The notes: generated by a model not told the origin, from the letters alone. A stretch of 12,632 nt of DNA from an uncultured Oscillospiraceae bacterium (GCA_934597165.1 CAKTQP010000053.1:1-12632), one strand, 5' to 3'. Shown: positions 1-5,669, counted from the first letter of the stretch. Numbers and translations are program-made.

Positions 1-957
1 GCCATGGATCGAGACACCAACTGGGATCGGACGGAGAAAGCCTATGCAGCCATGGTCTACGGGGAAGCCACCTATATCCCCGACCCGTTGGATGCCGTGC
101 AGGGTTCCTATAATAAGGAGGTCACCGACGAGTTCATGACCCCGGTGGTCTGTGTGAAAGAGGCGGAGATCCAGCCCAATGACACGGTCATCTTCATGAA
201 CTTCCGCCCCGACCGGGCACGGCAGATCACTCGCACCTTGGTGGACCCGGACTTTGACGGGTTCGAGCGGAAGAAGGGCTTCTTCCCGGTCCAGTTCGTC
301 TGCACCACTTGTTACGACGCCAGTATGCCGAACGTGGAGGTGGCTTACCCCAGTGAGGCGCTGAAGAACGTCTTTGGCGAGTATATCTCCAAGCTGGGTC
401 TGACCCAGCTGCGCATTGCGGAGACAGAGAAGTATGCCCACGTGACCTTCTTCTTCAACGGCGGCGTGGAGACCGTGTTCCCCGGAGAAGAACGGGTGCT
501 CATCCCGTCCCCCAAGGTGGCTACTTATGACATGAAGCCGGATATGTCCGCCAATGAAGTAGCTGCCGCCTGCGTGGAACGGATCGAGAGCGGCAATTAT
601 GACGTCATCATCCTGAACTTCGCCAACTGCGATATGGTCGGTCACACCGGCGTCTACGAAGCCGCTCGCCTGGCTGTGGAGACGGTAGACCGCTGCGTGG
701 GACAAGTGGTGGAAGCCACCAGCAAGATGGGCGGCATCACCCTCATCACCGCCGACCACGGCAACAGCGAGCAGATGTTCCAGGACGACGGCGTGTCCCC
801 CATGACCGCCCACACCACCAACCCGGTGCCCTTCTGCATCGTCGGTGCCAGCGTCCAGCTGCGAGATGGCATTTTGGCCGATATTGCGCCCACTATGCTG
901 GATCTGATGGGGTTGGAGAAGCCGGCAGAGATGAACGGGAAGACGCTCATTGTCTGA
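1..957 (+). CDS. gpmI: 2,3-bisphosphoglycerate-independent phosphoglycerate mutase (C-terminal part; 5' end outside window)
   Basis: Interconverts 3-phosphoglycerate and 2-phosphoglycerate in lower glycolysis; cytosolic, metal-dependent (normally Mn2+), alkaline phosphatase superfamily. The frame is open at base 1 and reads AMDRDTNWDRTEKAY, an internal family motif, so the ATG at 4 is not the start and the N-terminal third or more is missing. Visible landmarks are FMNFRPDRARQITR (phosphate-binding region), EKYAHVTFFFNGG, and the metal ligands of the phosphatase core: CDMVGHTG (Asp at 631-633, His at 643-645), TADHGN (Asp 754-756, His 757-759) and AHTTNPVPF (His 811-813). All expected ligands in this part are intact and the C-terminus (MNGKTLIV) is normal. 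A strong terminator follows. Enolase, the next enzyme in the pathway, lies about 2.1 kb downstream. Identity is near certain. Confidence 0.97.
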   Translation, partial: AMDRDTNWDRTEKAYAAMVYGEATYIPDPLDAVQGSYNKEVTDEFMTPVVCVKEAEIQPNDTVIFMNFRPDRARQITRTLVDPDFDGFERKKGFFPVQFVCTTCYDASMPNVEVAYPSEALKNVFGEYISKLGLTQLRIAETEKYAHVTFFFNGGVETVFPGEERVLIPSPKVATYDMKPDMSANEVAAACVERIESGNYDVIILNFANCDMVGHTGVYEAARLAVETVDRCVGQVVEATSKMGGITLITADHGNSEQMFQDDGVSPMTAHTTNPVPFCIVGASVQLRDGILADIAPTMLDLMGLEKPAEMNGKTLIV

Positions 958-979
958 TTTTTGATAGATGATACGGAGA

Positions 980-1020
980 AAACCGCCAAAAATGCAGGAC
1001 TTTTTTGGCGGTTTCTTCTT
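980..1020 (+). terminator. Intrinsic terminator after gpmI
   Basis: AAACCGCCAAAAA (980-992) pairs with the complementary arm at 1001-1014 around a short loop, and T-rich sequence follows (TTTCTTCTTT). It lies 23 bases after the gpmI stop. Because the stem covers the upstream start candidates of the next gene, it also argues that the next gene starts downstream, at 1035. Confidence 0.85.
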
Positions 1021-1034
1021 TGAGGATGATTGCT

Positions 1035-1520
1035 GTGAAACGAATTCCAATGCTATTGCTGTTGATCGCGCCCTATGGCTTTTTGGGCAGCTGCCTGCTT
1101 CAGACGACGGAGGATACAGGTGGCAGTCTGCTCGTGGTGCTTGCGCTATTTGGGGTTGTGCTGCTGTGTAATATGGTCTATGCGTTCCTCCTGCCCAGGT
1201 TGGGTTATGACGGGCGACGGATTCTATTCTGGAATCTGCTGCTGAAACTCTGCAATATCCCGGTGTACCTCTTTGTGTTCGCCGTGGTGTTGGTGACCAA
1301 CGTCCTCATCATCCCCATGATCCCATTCCTTTTCCTCTTTGACTACACTCTGCTGCTAGCCTCCACCATGTATGGCATCAGCGGTTTGCTGTGTTGTTGT
1401 AGAGAGGGCAAGGTGTCACGAAAGACGCTGGTCATCCACAGTGTGGCGCAGTGCCTCTTCTGCGTGGATGTGTTCAGCGCAGTCTATTGCTACATCAAAA
1501 CGCGAAATAGAGGCGGTTGA
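1035..1520 (+). CDS. Unrecognised multi-pass membrane protein (about 161 aa)
   Basis: I do not recognise this family. From the GTG at 1035 the product is 161 aa and very hydrophobic. Likely membrane spans are about residues 4-22, 31-54, one or two between 66 and 102, 104-122 and 131-153, so roughly five. A Cys-Cys-Cys-Arg cluster lies near residues 120-123, and the basic C-terminus (KTRNRGG) suggests a cytoplasmic tail. The start is chosen because GAGG at 1022-1025 sits 9 bases before the GTG. An in-frame TTG at 1005 lies inside the gpmI terminator, and an ATG at 1026 has no spacing from the GAGG. I see no promoter between the terminator and the start, so expression may depend on readthrough from gpmI. 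The stop codon overlaps the -35 box of the next transcription unit. Real gene likely; function unknown. Confidence 0.7.
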   Translation: MKRIPMLLLLIAPYGFLGSCLLQTTEDTGGSLLVVLALFGVVLLCNMVYAFLLPRLGYDGRRILFWNLLLKLCNIPVYLFVFAVVLVTNVLIIPMIPFLFLFDYTLLLASTMYGISGLLCCCREGKVSRKTLVIHSVAQCLFCVDVFSAVYCYIKTRNRGG

Positions 1521-1546
1521 CAGGATCCTTCCCCTCATGATACAAT
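1517..1546 (+). promoter_or_regulatory. Promoter of the MATE transporter leader
   Basis: TTGACA at 1517-1522 (perfect -35, overlapping the stop of the preceding gene) and TACAAT at 1541-1546 (5 of 6 to TATAAT), with an 18-base spacer. Transcription would start near 1552-1554, about 105 bases before the MATE start codon. Confidence 0.7.
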
Positions 1547-1568
1547 GCCCTTGTCGTCGGAGGGCGAA

Positions 1569-1595
1569 TTGTTCAAGGAAACAAGAGCCGGATAA
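1569..1595 (+). CDS. Possible leader peptide upstream of the MATE gene (8 codons)
   Basis: A TTG start at 1569, preceded by GGAGGG at 1559-1564, reads MFKETRAG and stops at TAA 1593-1595. The stop falls inside the 5' arm of the terminator hairpin (1586-1602). A ribosome at that stop would cover the 5' arm and could prevent termination, as in translation-dependent attenuators of other drug-resistance genes. The Shine-Dalgarno spacing is short (4-5 bases) and the start is not ATG. This is a hypothesis from layout only. Confidence 0.25.
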   Translation: MFKETRAG

Positions 1596-1640
1596 GGCAC
1601 AGTCTGAAATGTCTGTTCTTTATCCGGCTTTTTATTTTGA
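1586..1640 (+). terminator. Very stable leader terminator / candidate attenuator before the MATE gene
   Basis: AGCCGGATAA (1586-1595) pairs perfectly with TTATCCGGCT (1620-1629). The stem continues inward through G-U and G-C pairs and then ACAG (1599-1602) with CTGT (1613-1616). A T-rich run follows (TTTTTATTTT). It lies downstream of the promoter at 1517-1546 and upstream of the MATE Shine-Dalgarno, and no second promoter is visible between it and the gene. MATE mRNA must therefore read through it. It could also serve as the terminator of the preceding gene. Confidence 0.85.
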
Positions 1641-1657
1641 GATAAGGAGGAATTCAC

Positions 1658-2980
1658 ATGGATTTCCTGACTGGAAACATCAAGCGTATCTACTTCCGTT
1701 ACCTGTCCGCGGCCTTCGGCAGCGCCATGATCACGTCGGTCTACTCCATCGTGGACATGGCCATGGTGGGGCAGTACCACGGACCCGATGGCACGGCAGC
1801 CTTGGCTGTGGTGGCGCCGGTGTGGAACATCATCTACAGCTTGGGTCTGCTCATGGGCATTGGCGGCAGCGTCATCTTCAGTGCCAAACGGGGGGCGGAA
1901 CAAAACGACGGAGAAGAGAATCAGTATTTTACCATGGCCGTCCTAGGCTCTGTGCTCTTGGCTATTCTGGCATGGGTAGGGGTGTTGGCTTTTGAAGCAC
2001 CAATCCTGACCTTCTTCGGTGCGGACGAGACGCTGCTGGCGATGGCGCGGCGGTATATGCAGCCCATCAAGCTGGTGTTCCCGCTGTTTTTGTTCAACCA
2101 GATGTTGGCGGCCTTCCTGCGCAACGACAAAAGCCCGGGGCTTGCCACCATGGGCGTGCTGGCAGGTGGCCTGTTCAACATAGTTGGCGACTACTTTTTC
2201 GTGTTCACCTGTGATATGGGTATCTACGGGGCGGGGCTTGCTACTGCCATCGGTTCCGGTATCTCCTTTGTTGTCATGCTCACCCACTTTTTCAGCCGTA
2301 AGAACACCCTGCGTCTGGTCAAAGTGGAACAAGGGCTGCGGAAATTCCGAGAGATCTCCGTCACCGGCTTTTCCACCTTCTTCATTGACGTGGCCATGGG
2401 CATCCTGACCGTGCTGTTCAACCGGCAGATCATGAAGTACCTGGGCACCGACGCCCTGGCGGTCTACGGCCCCATCATCAACGTCAGCACCTTTGTCCAG
2501 TGCTGTGCCTACAGCGTGGGGCAGGCAGCACAGCCTATCATCTCCACCAATTTCGGAGCGGGGAAGGGCGACCGGATTCGAGAGACCCTGCGCTTGGCGT
2601 TGGGGACGGCAATCTTCTTCGGCCTGTTCTGGACGGCGGTCAGCATGGCCTGTCCGAACCTGTATGTCCGCATTTTCATGCAGCCTACCCAGCGGATTTT
2701 GGAGATCGCCCCCGCCATCATCCGCCTGTACGCTATCTCCTTCCTCTTCCTGCCCCTGAACATCTTCTCTACCTACTATTTCCAGGCCATCATGAAGCCC
2801 AAGGCGGCCTTCGTGGTCTCTGTGGCACGTGGGTGCGTCATCAGCGGCGTCTTGATTCTGCTTCTGCCCGTCCTGACCGGAGCGGATTCCATCTGGCTGG
2901 CCATGCCTATCACCGAGCTGGTGGTCTTGTTCTATGCGGTCACTGAGATGAAACGGATGACAAAGGCGCTGGCACAGTGA
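1658..2980 (+). CDS. MATE family multidrug/sodium efflux transporter (440 aa)
   Basis: Predicted cation-coupled exporter of the MATE family in the cytoplasmic membrane, MepA/DinF-like in length. The protein shows the usual plan of about twelve membrane spans as two similar halves. The N-terminal half carries SAMITSVYSIVDMAMVGQY and GIGGSVIFSAKRGA; the central part has GDYFFVFTCDMGIYGAGLATAIG. The second half starts near residue 225, with VGQAAQPIISTNFGAG as the equivalent of the first-half signature. AGGAGG at 1645-1650 precedes the ATG by a good distance. Substrate cannot be read from sequence: members export cationic drugs, dyes or metabolites. It is flanked by a membrane protein of unknown function and enolase, neither of which suggests a substrate. 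The leader terminator upstream implies conditional expression. Confidence 0.93.
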   Translation: MDFLTGNIKRIYFRYLSAAFGSAMITSVYSIVDMAMVGQYHGPDGTAALAVVAPVWNIIYSLGLLMGIGGSVIFSAKRGAEQNDGEENQYFTMAVLGSVLLAILAWVGVLAFEAPILTFFGADETLLAMARRYMQPIKLVFPLFLFNQMLAAFLRNDKSPGLATMGVLAGGLFNIVGDYFFVFTCDMGIYGAGLATAIGSGISFVVMLTHFFSRKNTLRLVKVEQGLRKFREISVTGFSTFFIDVAMGILTVLFNRQIMKYLGTDALAVYGPIINVSTFVQCCAYSVGQAAQPIISTNFGAGKGDRIRETLRLALGTAIFFGLFWTAVSMACPNLYVRIFMQPTQRILEIAPAIIRLYAISFLFLPLNIFSTYYFQAIMKPKAAFVVSVARGCVISGVLILLLPVLTGADSIWLAMPITELVVLFYAVTEMKRMTKALAQ

Positions 2981-3008
2981 GAATGGGAGGATAACCTGGT
3001 TTTCTCAA

Positions 3009-3050
3009 CCCCTATCCGGGCATACTGAAAGAAATCACACGGGAAAGGGG
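3009..3050 (+). promoter_or_regulatory. Hairpin that could cover the enolase ribosome binding site
   Basis: CCCCT at 3009-3013 pairs with AGGGG at 3046-3050, and after an A-A mismatch TCC (3015-3017) pairs with GGA (3042-3044). The 3' arm is the enolase Shine-Dalgarno (GGGAAAGGGG, 7 bases before the ATG at 3058). The loop is about 24 bases, so stability is modest. No convincing promoter is visible in this 77-base gap; CATACT at 3021 has no good -35. Confidence 0.3.
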
Positions 3051-3057
3051 CAAAAAA

Positions 3058-4377
3058 ATGAACGAACAGTGGCGCATCGCGCACATCGACGCACGGGAGA
3101 TTTTGGACTCCCGGGGCAATCCCACCATTGAGACCACCGTGACCTTGATCAGCGGTGTCCAGGGTACCGCCTCCGTCCCCTCCGGCGCCTCCACCGGTGC
3201 CCATGAGGCGGTGGAGCTGCGGGACGGCGACCCCAAACGCTACGGCGGCAAGGGCGTGCGCAAAGCAGTGGAACACGTCCGGACAGAGCTGAACCAGGCG
3301 CTGAAGGGCTGGGACGTGCGGGAGCAGACCGGCTTAGACCGGGCGATGCTGGAGTTGGACGGCACGGAGAACAAGGGGCACCTGGGCGCCAACGCCATTT
3401 TGAGCGTCTCCCTGGCAGCCGCACGCACGGCGGCACTGGCGGCTGGACTGCCGTTGTATGAATATCTAGGCGGTGTGGGCAGGAGTCGGATGCCGCTGCC
3501 CATGATGAACATTTTGAACGGCGGTGCCCATGCGGCCAACAATCTGGAGGTGCAGGAGTTCATGGTGGTGCCGGTGGGAGCGGGAAATTTTGCTCAGGCG
3601 CTGCACCTGTGCAGCTGCATTTTCCACACCTTGAAATCCACTCTGGCAGAGCTGGGCACCCCAGCCCAGGGCGTGGGAGACGAGGGCGGTTACGCGCCCA
3701 ATCTGCCCTCTGACGAGGCGGCCATTGAAGCCATCTTGAAGGCTGGTGAAGAGGCTGGATACCGGCCGGGAGAGGACTTTTGCATCGCGCTGGACTGTGC
3801 TGCGTCGGAGTGGGCAGGGGATAAGGGCTATGTCCTGACCAAATCCGGCCAAGCCCTGTCCCGAGAGGCGCTGTTGGAGCGCTGGCAGAGCTGGGCCAGC
3901 CGTTATCCTATCTGTTCCATCGAGGATGGGGCAGGGGAAGAGGACTGGACAGGCTGGCAGATCCTGACCCGGCAGCTGGGCGGTCAGATGCAGTTGGTAG
4001 GGGATGACCTGTTTGTGACCAACCCTGCCCGGCTTGCCCGCGGGATTCAGCTGGGGGCTGCCAACGCCGTCCTCATCAAGCCCAACCAGATCGGCACCCT
4101 CACCGAGACCATGGAGACCATCGCATTGGCCCAGTCCGCGGGATATGGCGTGGTGCTCTCCCACCGGAGCGGGGAGACCTGCGACCCGTTTTTGGCTGAC
4201 CTGGCTGTGGCGGCTGGCTGCGGGCAGATCAAGGCAGGCGCACCCAGTCGTGGAGAACGGGTGGCCAAGTACAACCGGCTGTTGGCCATCGAAGGGGCGT
4301 GTCCTGGGCTGCCCTTTGGGGCGGTTTCCTGGCACTGGAAAACAGATGGAAAGAAGGGCGAAAAAAATGCCCCGTGA
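3058..4377 (+). CDS. eno: Enolase (phosphopyruvate hydratase, 439 aa)
   Basis: Catalyses 2-phosphoglycerate to phosphoenolpyruvate with two Mg2+; cytosolic dimer or octamer. Full family length. The N-terminal DAREILDSRGNPT and the mobile-loop VPSGASTGAHEAVELRD are present. Catalytic and metal residues are intact: Glu209 in GDEGG, Asp246 in LDCAAS, Glu289 in IEDG, Asp317 in GDD, Lys341 in LIKPNQ, His369 in SHRSGE and Lys392 in QIKAG. It is somewhat divergent around these motifs (IEDGAGEEDW, ETCDPFLADLAVAAGC) compared with common bacterial enolases, so another enolase copy elsewhere is possible. The start has GGGAAAGGGG 7 bases upstream. It lies behind gpmI on the same strand but separated by two membrane-protein genes and two terminators, so it is not simply one glycolytic operon. 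Confidence 0.97.
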   Translation: MNEQWRIAHIDAREILDSRGNPTIETTVTLISGVQGTASVPSGASTGAHEAVELRDGDPKRYGGKGVRKAVEHVRTELNQALKGWDVREQTGLDRAMLELDGTENKGHLGANAILSVSLAAARTAALAAGLPLYEYLGGVGRSRMPLPMMNILNGGAHAANNLEVQEFMVVPVGAGNFAQALHLCSCIFHTLKSTLAELGTPAQGVGDEGGYAPNLPSDEAAIEAILKAGEEAGYRPGEDFCIALDCAASEWAGDKGYVLTKSGQALSREALLERWQSWASRYPICSIEDGAGEEDWTGWQILTRQLGGQMQLVGDDLFVTNPARLARGIQLGAANAVLIKPNQIGTLTETMETIALAQSAGYGVVLSHRSGETCDPFLADLAVAAGCGQIKAGAPSRGERVAKYNRLLAIEGACPGLPFGAVSWHWKTDGKKGEKNAP

Positions 4378-4385
4378 AGGGGCAT
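4361..4385 (-). terminator. Hairpin at the end of eno, terminator-like only on the minus strand
   Basis: ATGCCCC (4367-4373) pairs with GGGGCAT (4379-4385); the loop GTGAA contains the eno stop codon. Seven A residues (4361-4367) abut the left arm and no T-run follows the right arm. Read on the minus strand it is a compact stem followed by seven U, the form of an intrinsic terminator. On the + strand it would be an mRNA end-protecting or weak terminator hairpin at best. Confidence 0.5.
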
Positions 4386-4413
4386 AGTCCGTATTTCTGG
4401 ACTCCGGCTTTTG

Positions 4414-4419
4414 TATAAT
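4414..4419 (+). promoter_or_regulatory. Perfect -10 box upstream of the small membrane protein gene
   Basis: TATAAT 49 bases before the ATG at 4468. No good -35 is visible 16-18 bases upstream (GTATTT region), so the promoter is plausible but unproven. Confidence 0.4.
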
Positions 4420-4467
4420 AGGAGCAGAAAGACGAGCTGTCATACAGAAGCATAGGAGGTATGATCC

Positions 4468-4692
4468 ATGAAACAGAATGCGATGAGAAAGCAGAACCCA
4501 CCTTTGGGACAGGTGCTCTATCTGAAGGATTATGTCCCGGTGGAGCAGACTGCACAGCCTCGGCTGTGGGAGCGCACGCCGGGGATCCCGGAGTGGCTGG
4601 AGAAGGTGAGCATCTGGACAGAGAACCTGACCGGGATGGCGATGACGGTGCTGAGTGTGAGTTGGATGTGGTATTGTATGGTGTGCGTATGA
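4468..4692 (+). CDS. Small protein with a C-terminal membrane span (74 aa), unrecognised
   Basis: I do not recognise this protein. It has a polar, proline-containing N-terminal part (residues 1-50: LYLKDYVPVEQ, WERTPGIPEWLEKV) and one hydrophobic segment at about 54-74 (GMAMTVLSVSWMWYCMVCV) that ends at the C-terminus, so it looks tail-anchored. AGGAGG at 4454-4459 lies 8 bases before the ATG at 4468, an excellent spacing; the ATG at 4461 is too close. A -10 box lies upstream and a strong hairpin lies 14 bases after the stop, so it appears to be a self-contained single-gene unit. The ribosome site, promoter-like box and terminator together make a real gene more likely than chance. The function cannot be inferred. 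Confidence 0.6.
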   Translation: MKQNAMRKQNPPLGQVLYLKDYVPVEQTAQPRLWERTPGIPEWLEKVSIWTENLTGMAMTVLSVSWMWYCMVCV

Positions 4693-4705
4693 AGGCAGAA
4701 AAAAT

Positions 4706-4740
4706 GAAAAGGACTTGAGCCCTGACTCAAATCCTTTTCT
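4706..4740 (+). terminator. Symmetric terminator hairpin after the small membrane protein gene
   Basis: GAAAAGGA-TTGAG (4706-4719, one mismatch at 4714) pairs with CTCAA-TCCTTTTC (4726-4739), loop CCCTGA. The arms supply A-rich and T-rich flanks on both strands, so it may act bidirectionally. Confidence 0.75.
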
Positions 4741-5007
4741 ACAGACAGCCAACCCATGTTGTGATCCTCTTGGCCGCACTATTGCACAGCCGCACAACAG
4801 GGGAAAACTTCGTCCTTATAATGTACCATGAACGAACGTTCTATACAAGAGAAAATTCACAAAAAAGCGACAAAATTTTCATAATTTTTTAGCACCGCCT
4901 TTGTGCAGATGGACAAAGCACCCAAATGATGCGTGATACGTGGACGGATGTGTTTTATCAGAAGGAACCTGTGGAAAACTTCGGCGAAAAGGCTAGAAAA
5001 TTTTTGC
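4741..5007. other. Non-coding stretch with a LexA box, AT-richer than its surroundings
   Basis: No supportable gene here. It contains the LexA operator core (4830-4841), a perfect TATAAT at 4817-4822 immediately left of it, and a TTCACA (4856-4861) to CATAAT (4880-4885) pair with an 18-base spacer that could be a promoter. It also contains a small hairpin, CTTTGT (4899-4904) with ACAAAG (4913-4918). An 18-codon frame from ATG 4828 lacks a ribosome binding site and overlaps the LexA box. Confidence 0.5.
4830..4841. promoter_or_regulatory. LexA (SOS) operator core
   Basis: GAACGAACGTTC matches the Gram-positive LexA/DinR box (GAAC-RNRY-GTTC) at every constrained position. It lies 8 bases downstream of TATAAT (4817-4822) on the + strand. 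On the minus strand it lies in the 17-base spacer of a weak TTGTAT (4848-4843) to TACATT (4825-4820) promoter. No gene with a good start follows directly on either strand, so the target is unclear. Confidence 0.6.
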
Positions 5008-5036
5008 TTTACAACCAGCGCCGGATGTGGTATCCT
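5008..5036 (+). promoter_or_regulatory. rpsO promoter
   Basis: TTTACA at 5008-5013 and TATCCT at 5031-5036 with a 17-base spacer. The predicted start is near 5043, giving a roughly 130-base leader before rpsO. Confidence 0.7.
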
Positions 5037-5042
5037 CTTTAA

Positions 5043-5174
5043 TAGTGTGCCCGCGTCGATGGAGGCGGCATACAGACCCCAGGGCCTGGTTTGGGGATAC
5101 AGCGGCAGCGCCGTGTTTCACCTGCCCGGGACTCAGCCCTGCGGGCATCGAAATTCAAGAAAGGTGGAAATACC
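5043..5174 (+). promoter_or_regulatory. Structured rpsO leader, candidate S15 autoregulatory element
   Basis: The GC-rich leader has two clear hairpin possibilities: CCCCA (5077-5081) with TGGGG (5092-5096), and TGCCCG (5123-5128) with CGGGCA (5142-5147). AGGGC (5081-5085) could also pair with GCCCT (5136-5140), giving an alternative or pseudoknot fold. S15 represses its own translation through mRNA structures in several bacteria, with unrelated folds in different groups. Whether this leader does so is inference. Confidence 0.4.
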
Positions 5175-5441
5175 ATGATCCGCAAAGAAGAAAAGTCTGC
5201 CGTCATCGAGGCAAACAAGACCCACGAAAACGACACCGGTTCCCCCGAAGTCCAGGTCGCTATCCTGACCGCTCGCATCCAGCAGCTGACCGAGCACCTG
5301 AAGGTGCACAAGCACGACAACCACAGCCGCCGCGGCCTGCTGAAGATGGTCGGTAAGCGCCGTAAGCTGCTGGACTATTTGGCAAAGAAGGACATCGAAC
5401 GCTATCGTGCGCTGATCGCTAAGCTGGGCATCCGTAAGTAA
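5175..5441 (+). CDS. rpsO: 30S ribosomal protein S15 (88 aa)
   Basis: Primary 16S rRNA-binding protein of the small-subunit platform; it binds the helix 20-22 junction and forms an intersubunit bridge. The length of 88 aa is exactly typical. The signature TGSPEVQVAILTARI (21-35) and the HDNHSRRGLLKMVGKRRKLLDYL block (47-69), with the rRNA-contacting His-Ser-Arg-Arg, are intact. The ATG at 5175 is chosen because AAAGGTGG ends 6 bases upstream and the family begins with a short basic stretch (MIRKEEK); in-frame upstream codons are leader sequence. It is followed by hairpins and pnp, the conserved rpsO-pnp order. Codon use is strongly biased, as expected for a highly expressed gene. Confidence 0.98.
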   Translation: MIRKEEKSAVIEANKTHENDTGSPEVQVAILTARIQQLTEHLKVHKHDNHSRRGLLKMVGKRRKLLDYLAKKDIERYRALIAKLGIRK

Positions 5442-5471
5442 GTCTGACGTTTGGGCAGTCTCTGCCCTTGT

Positions 5472-5502
5472 GAGGCTGCCGAAATTCCTTTTCGGCAGCC
5501 TC
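5472..5502 (+). terminator. Hairpin 1 in the rpsO-pnp gap
   Basis: GAGGCTGCCGAA (5472-5483) pairs perfectly over 12 bp with TTCGGCAGCCTC (5491-5502). No T-run follows directly, so it may be a partial terminator or a processing/stability hairpin that lets some transcripts continue into pnp. Confidence 0.7.
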
Positions 5503-5514
5503 TCCAAGTAAATA

Positions 5515-5537
5515 CGCTCTTTTTTACCCAAAGAGCG
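5515..5537 (+). other. Hairpin 2 in the rpsO-pnp gap
   Basis: CGCTCTTT (5515-5522) pairs over 8 bp with AAAGAGCG (5530-5537) around a 7-base loop. It lies 12 bases after hairpin 1. Its T-run is inside the stem and loop rather than after it, so it is more likely a structural or RNase target element than a terminator. Confidence 0.55.
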
Positions 5538-5550
5538 AATCATCACCATT

Positions 5551-5640
5551 GGGGTCAGGGATCTTTCGCCTTTTAGCAGTTGAAGATGTGCCCGCGCGCA
5601 GCGGACCTGCCTTCAAGTGCTAAAGAGCGCCCCTGTCCCC
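5551..5640 (+). promoter_or_regulatory. Long imperfect hairpin in the pnp leader
   Basis: Paired segments in order: GGGG (5551-5554) with CCCC (5637-5640); CAGGG (5556-5560) with CCCTG (5631-5635); CGC (5567-5569) with GCG (5627-5629); TTTAGCA (5572-5578) with TGCTAAA (5618-5624); TTGAAG (5580-5585) with CTTCAA (5611-5616). An apical CCGC (5592-5595) pairs with GCGG (5601-5604). It ends 15 bases before the pnp Shine-Dalgarno. In E. coli a pnp leader stem is cut by RNase III and used for PNPase autoregulation; a similar role here is inference. Confidence 0.6.
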
Positions 5641-5669
5641 TCTATCTTTTTAGAAAAGGAGGACAACAA

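Noticed and set aside
1372..1995. 207-codon + strand frame between the membrane protein and the MATE gene
   Set aside because: Runs out of frame across two genes, a promoter and a terminator; no ribosome site and no domain.
4530..4757. 75-codon minus-strand frame that could be the target of the LexA box
   Set aside because: AGAGG lies near its ATG, but the protein is Ser/His-rich, lies antisense to a better-supported gene, and the terminator hairpin interrupts it early. Kept only as a possibility under the LexA finding.
3466..4797. 443-codon minus-strand frame opposite eno and the small protein
   Set aside because: It crosses two + strand genes and several hairpins, and its product has no recognisable domain.
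4933..5178. 81-codon frame across the rpsO promoter and leader
   Set aside because: Covers the promoter and leader structures, has no ribosome site and no recognisable product.
5580..5669. Upstream ATG for pnp adding 30 residues
   Set aside because: It lies inside the leader hairpin with no ribosome site; ATG 5670 has AAAGGAGG and gives the family N-terminus.
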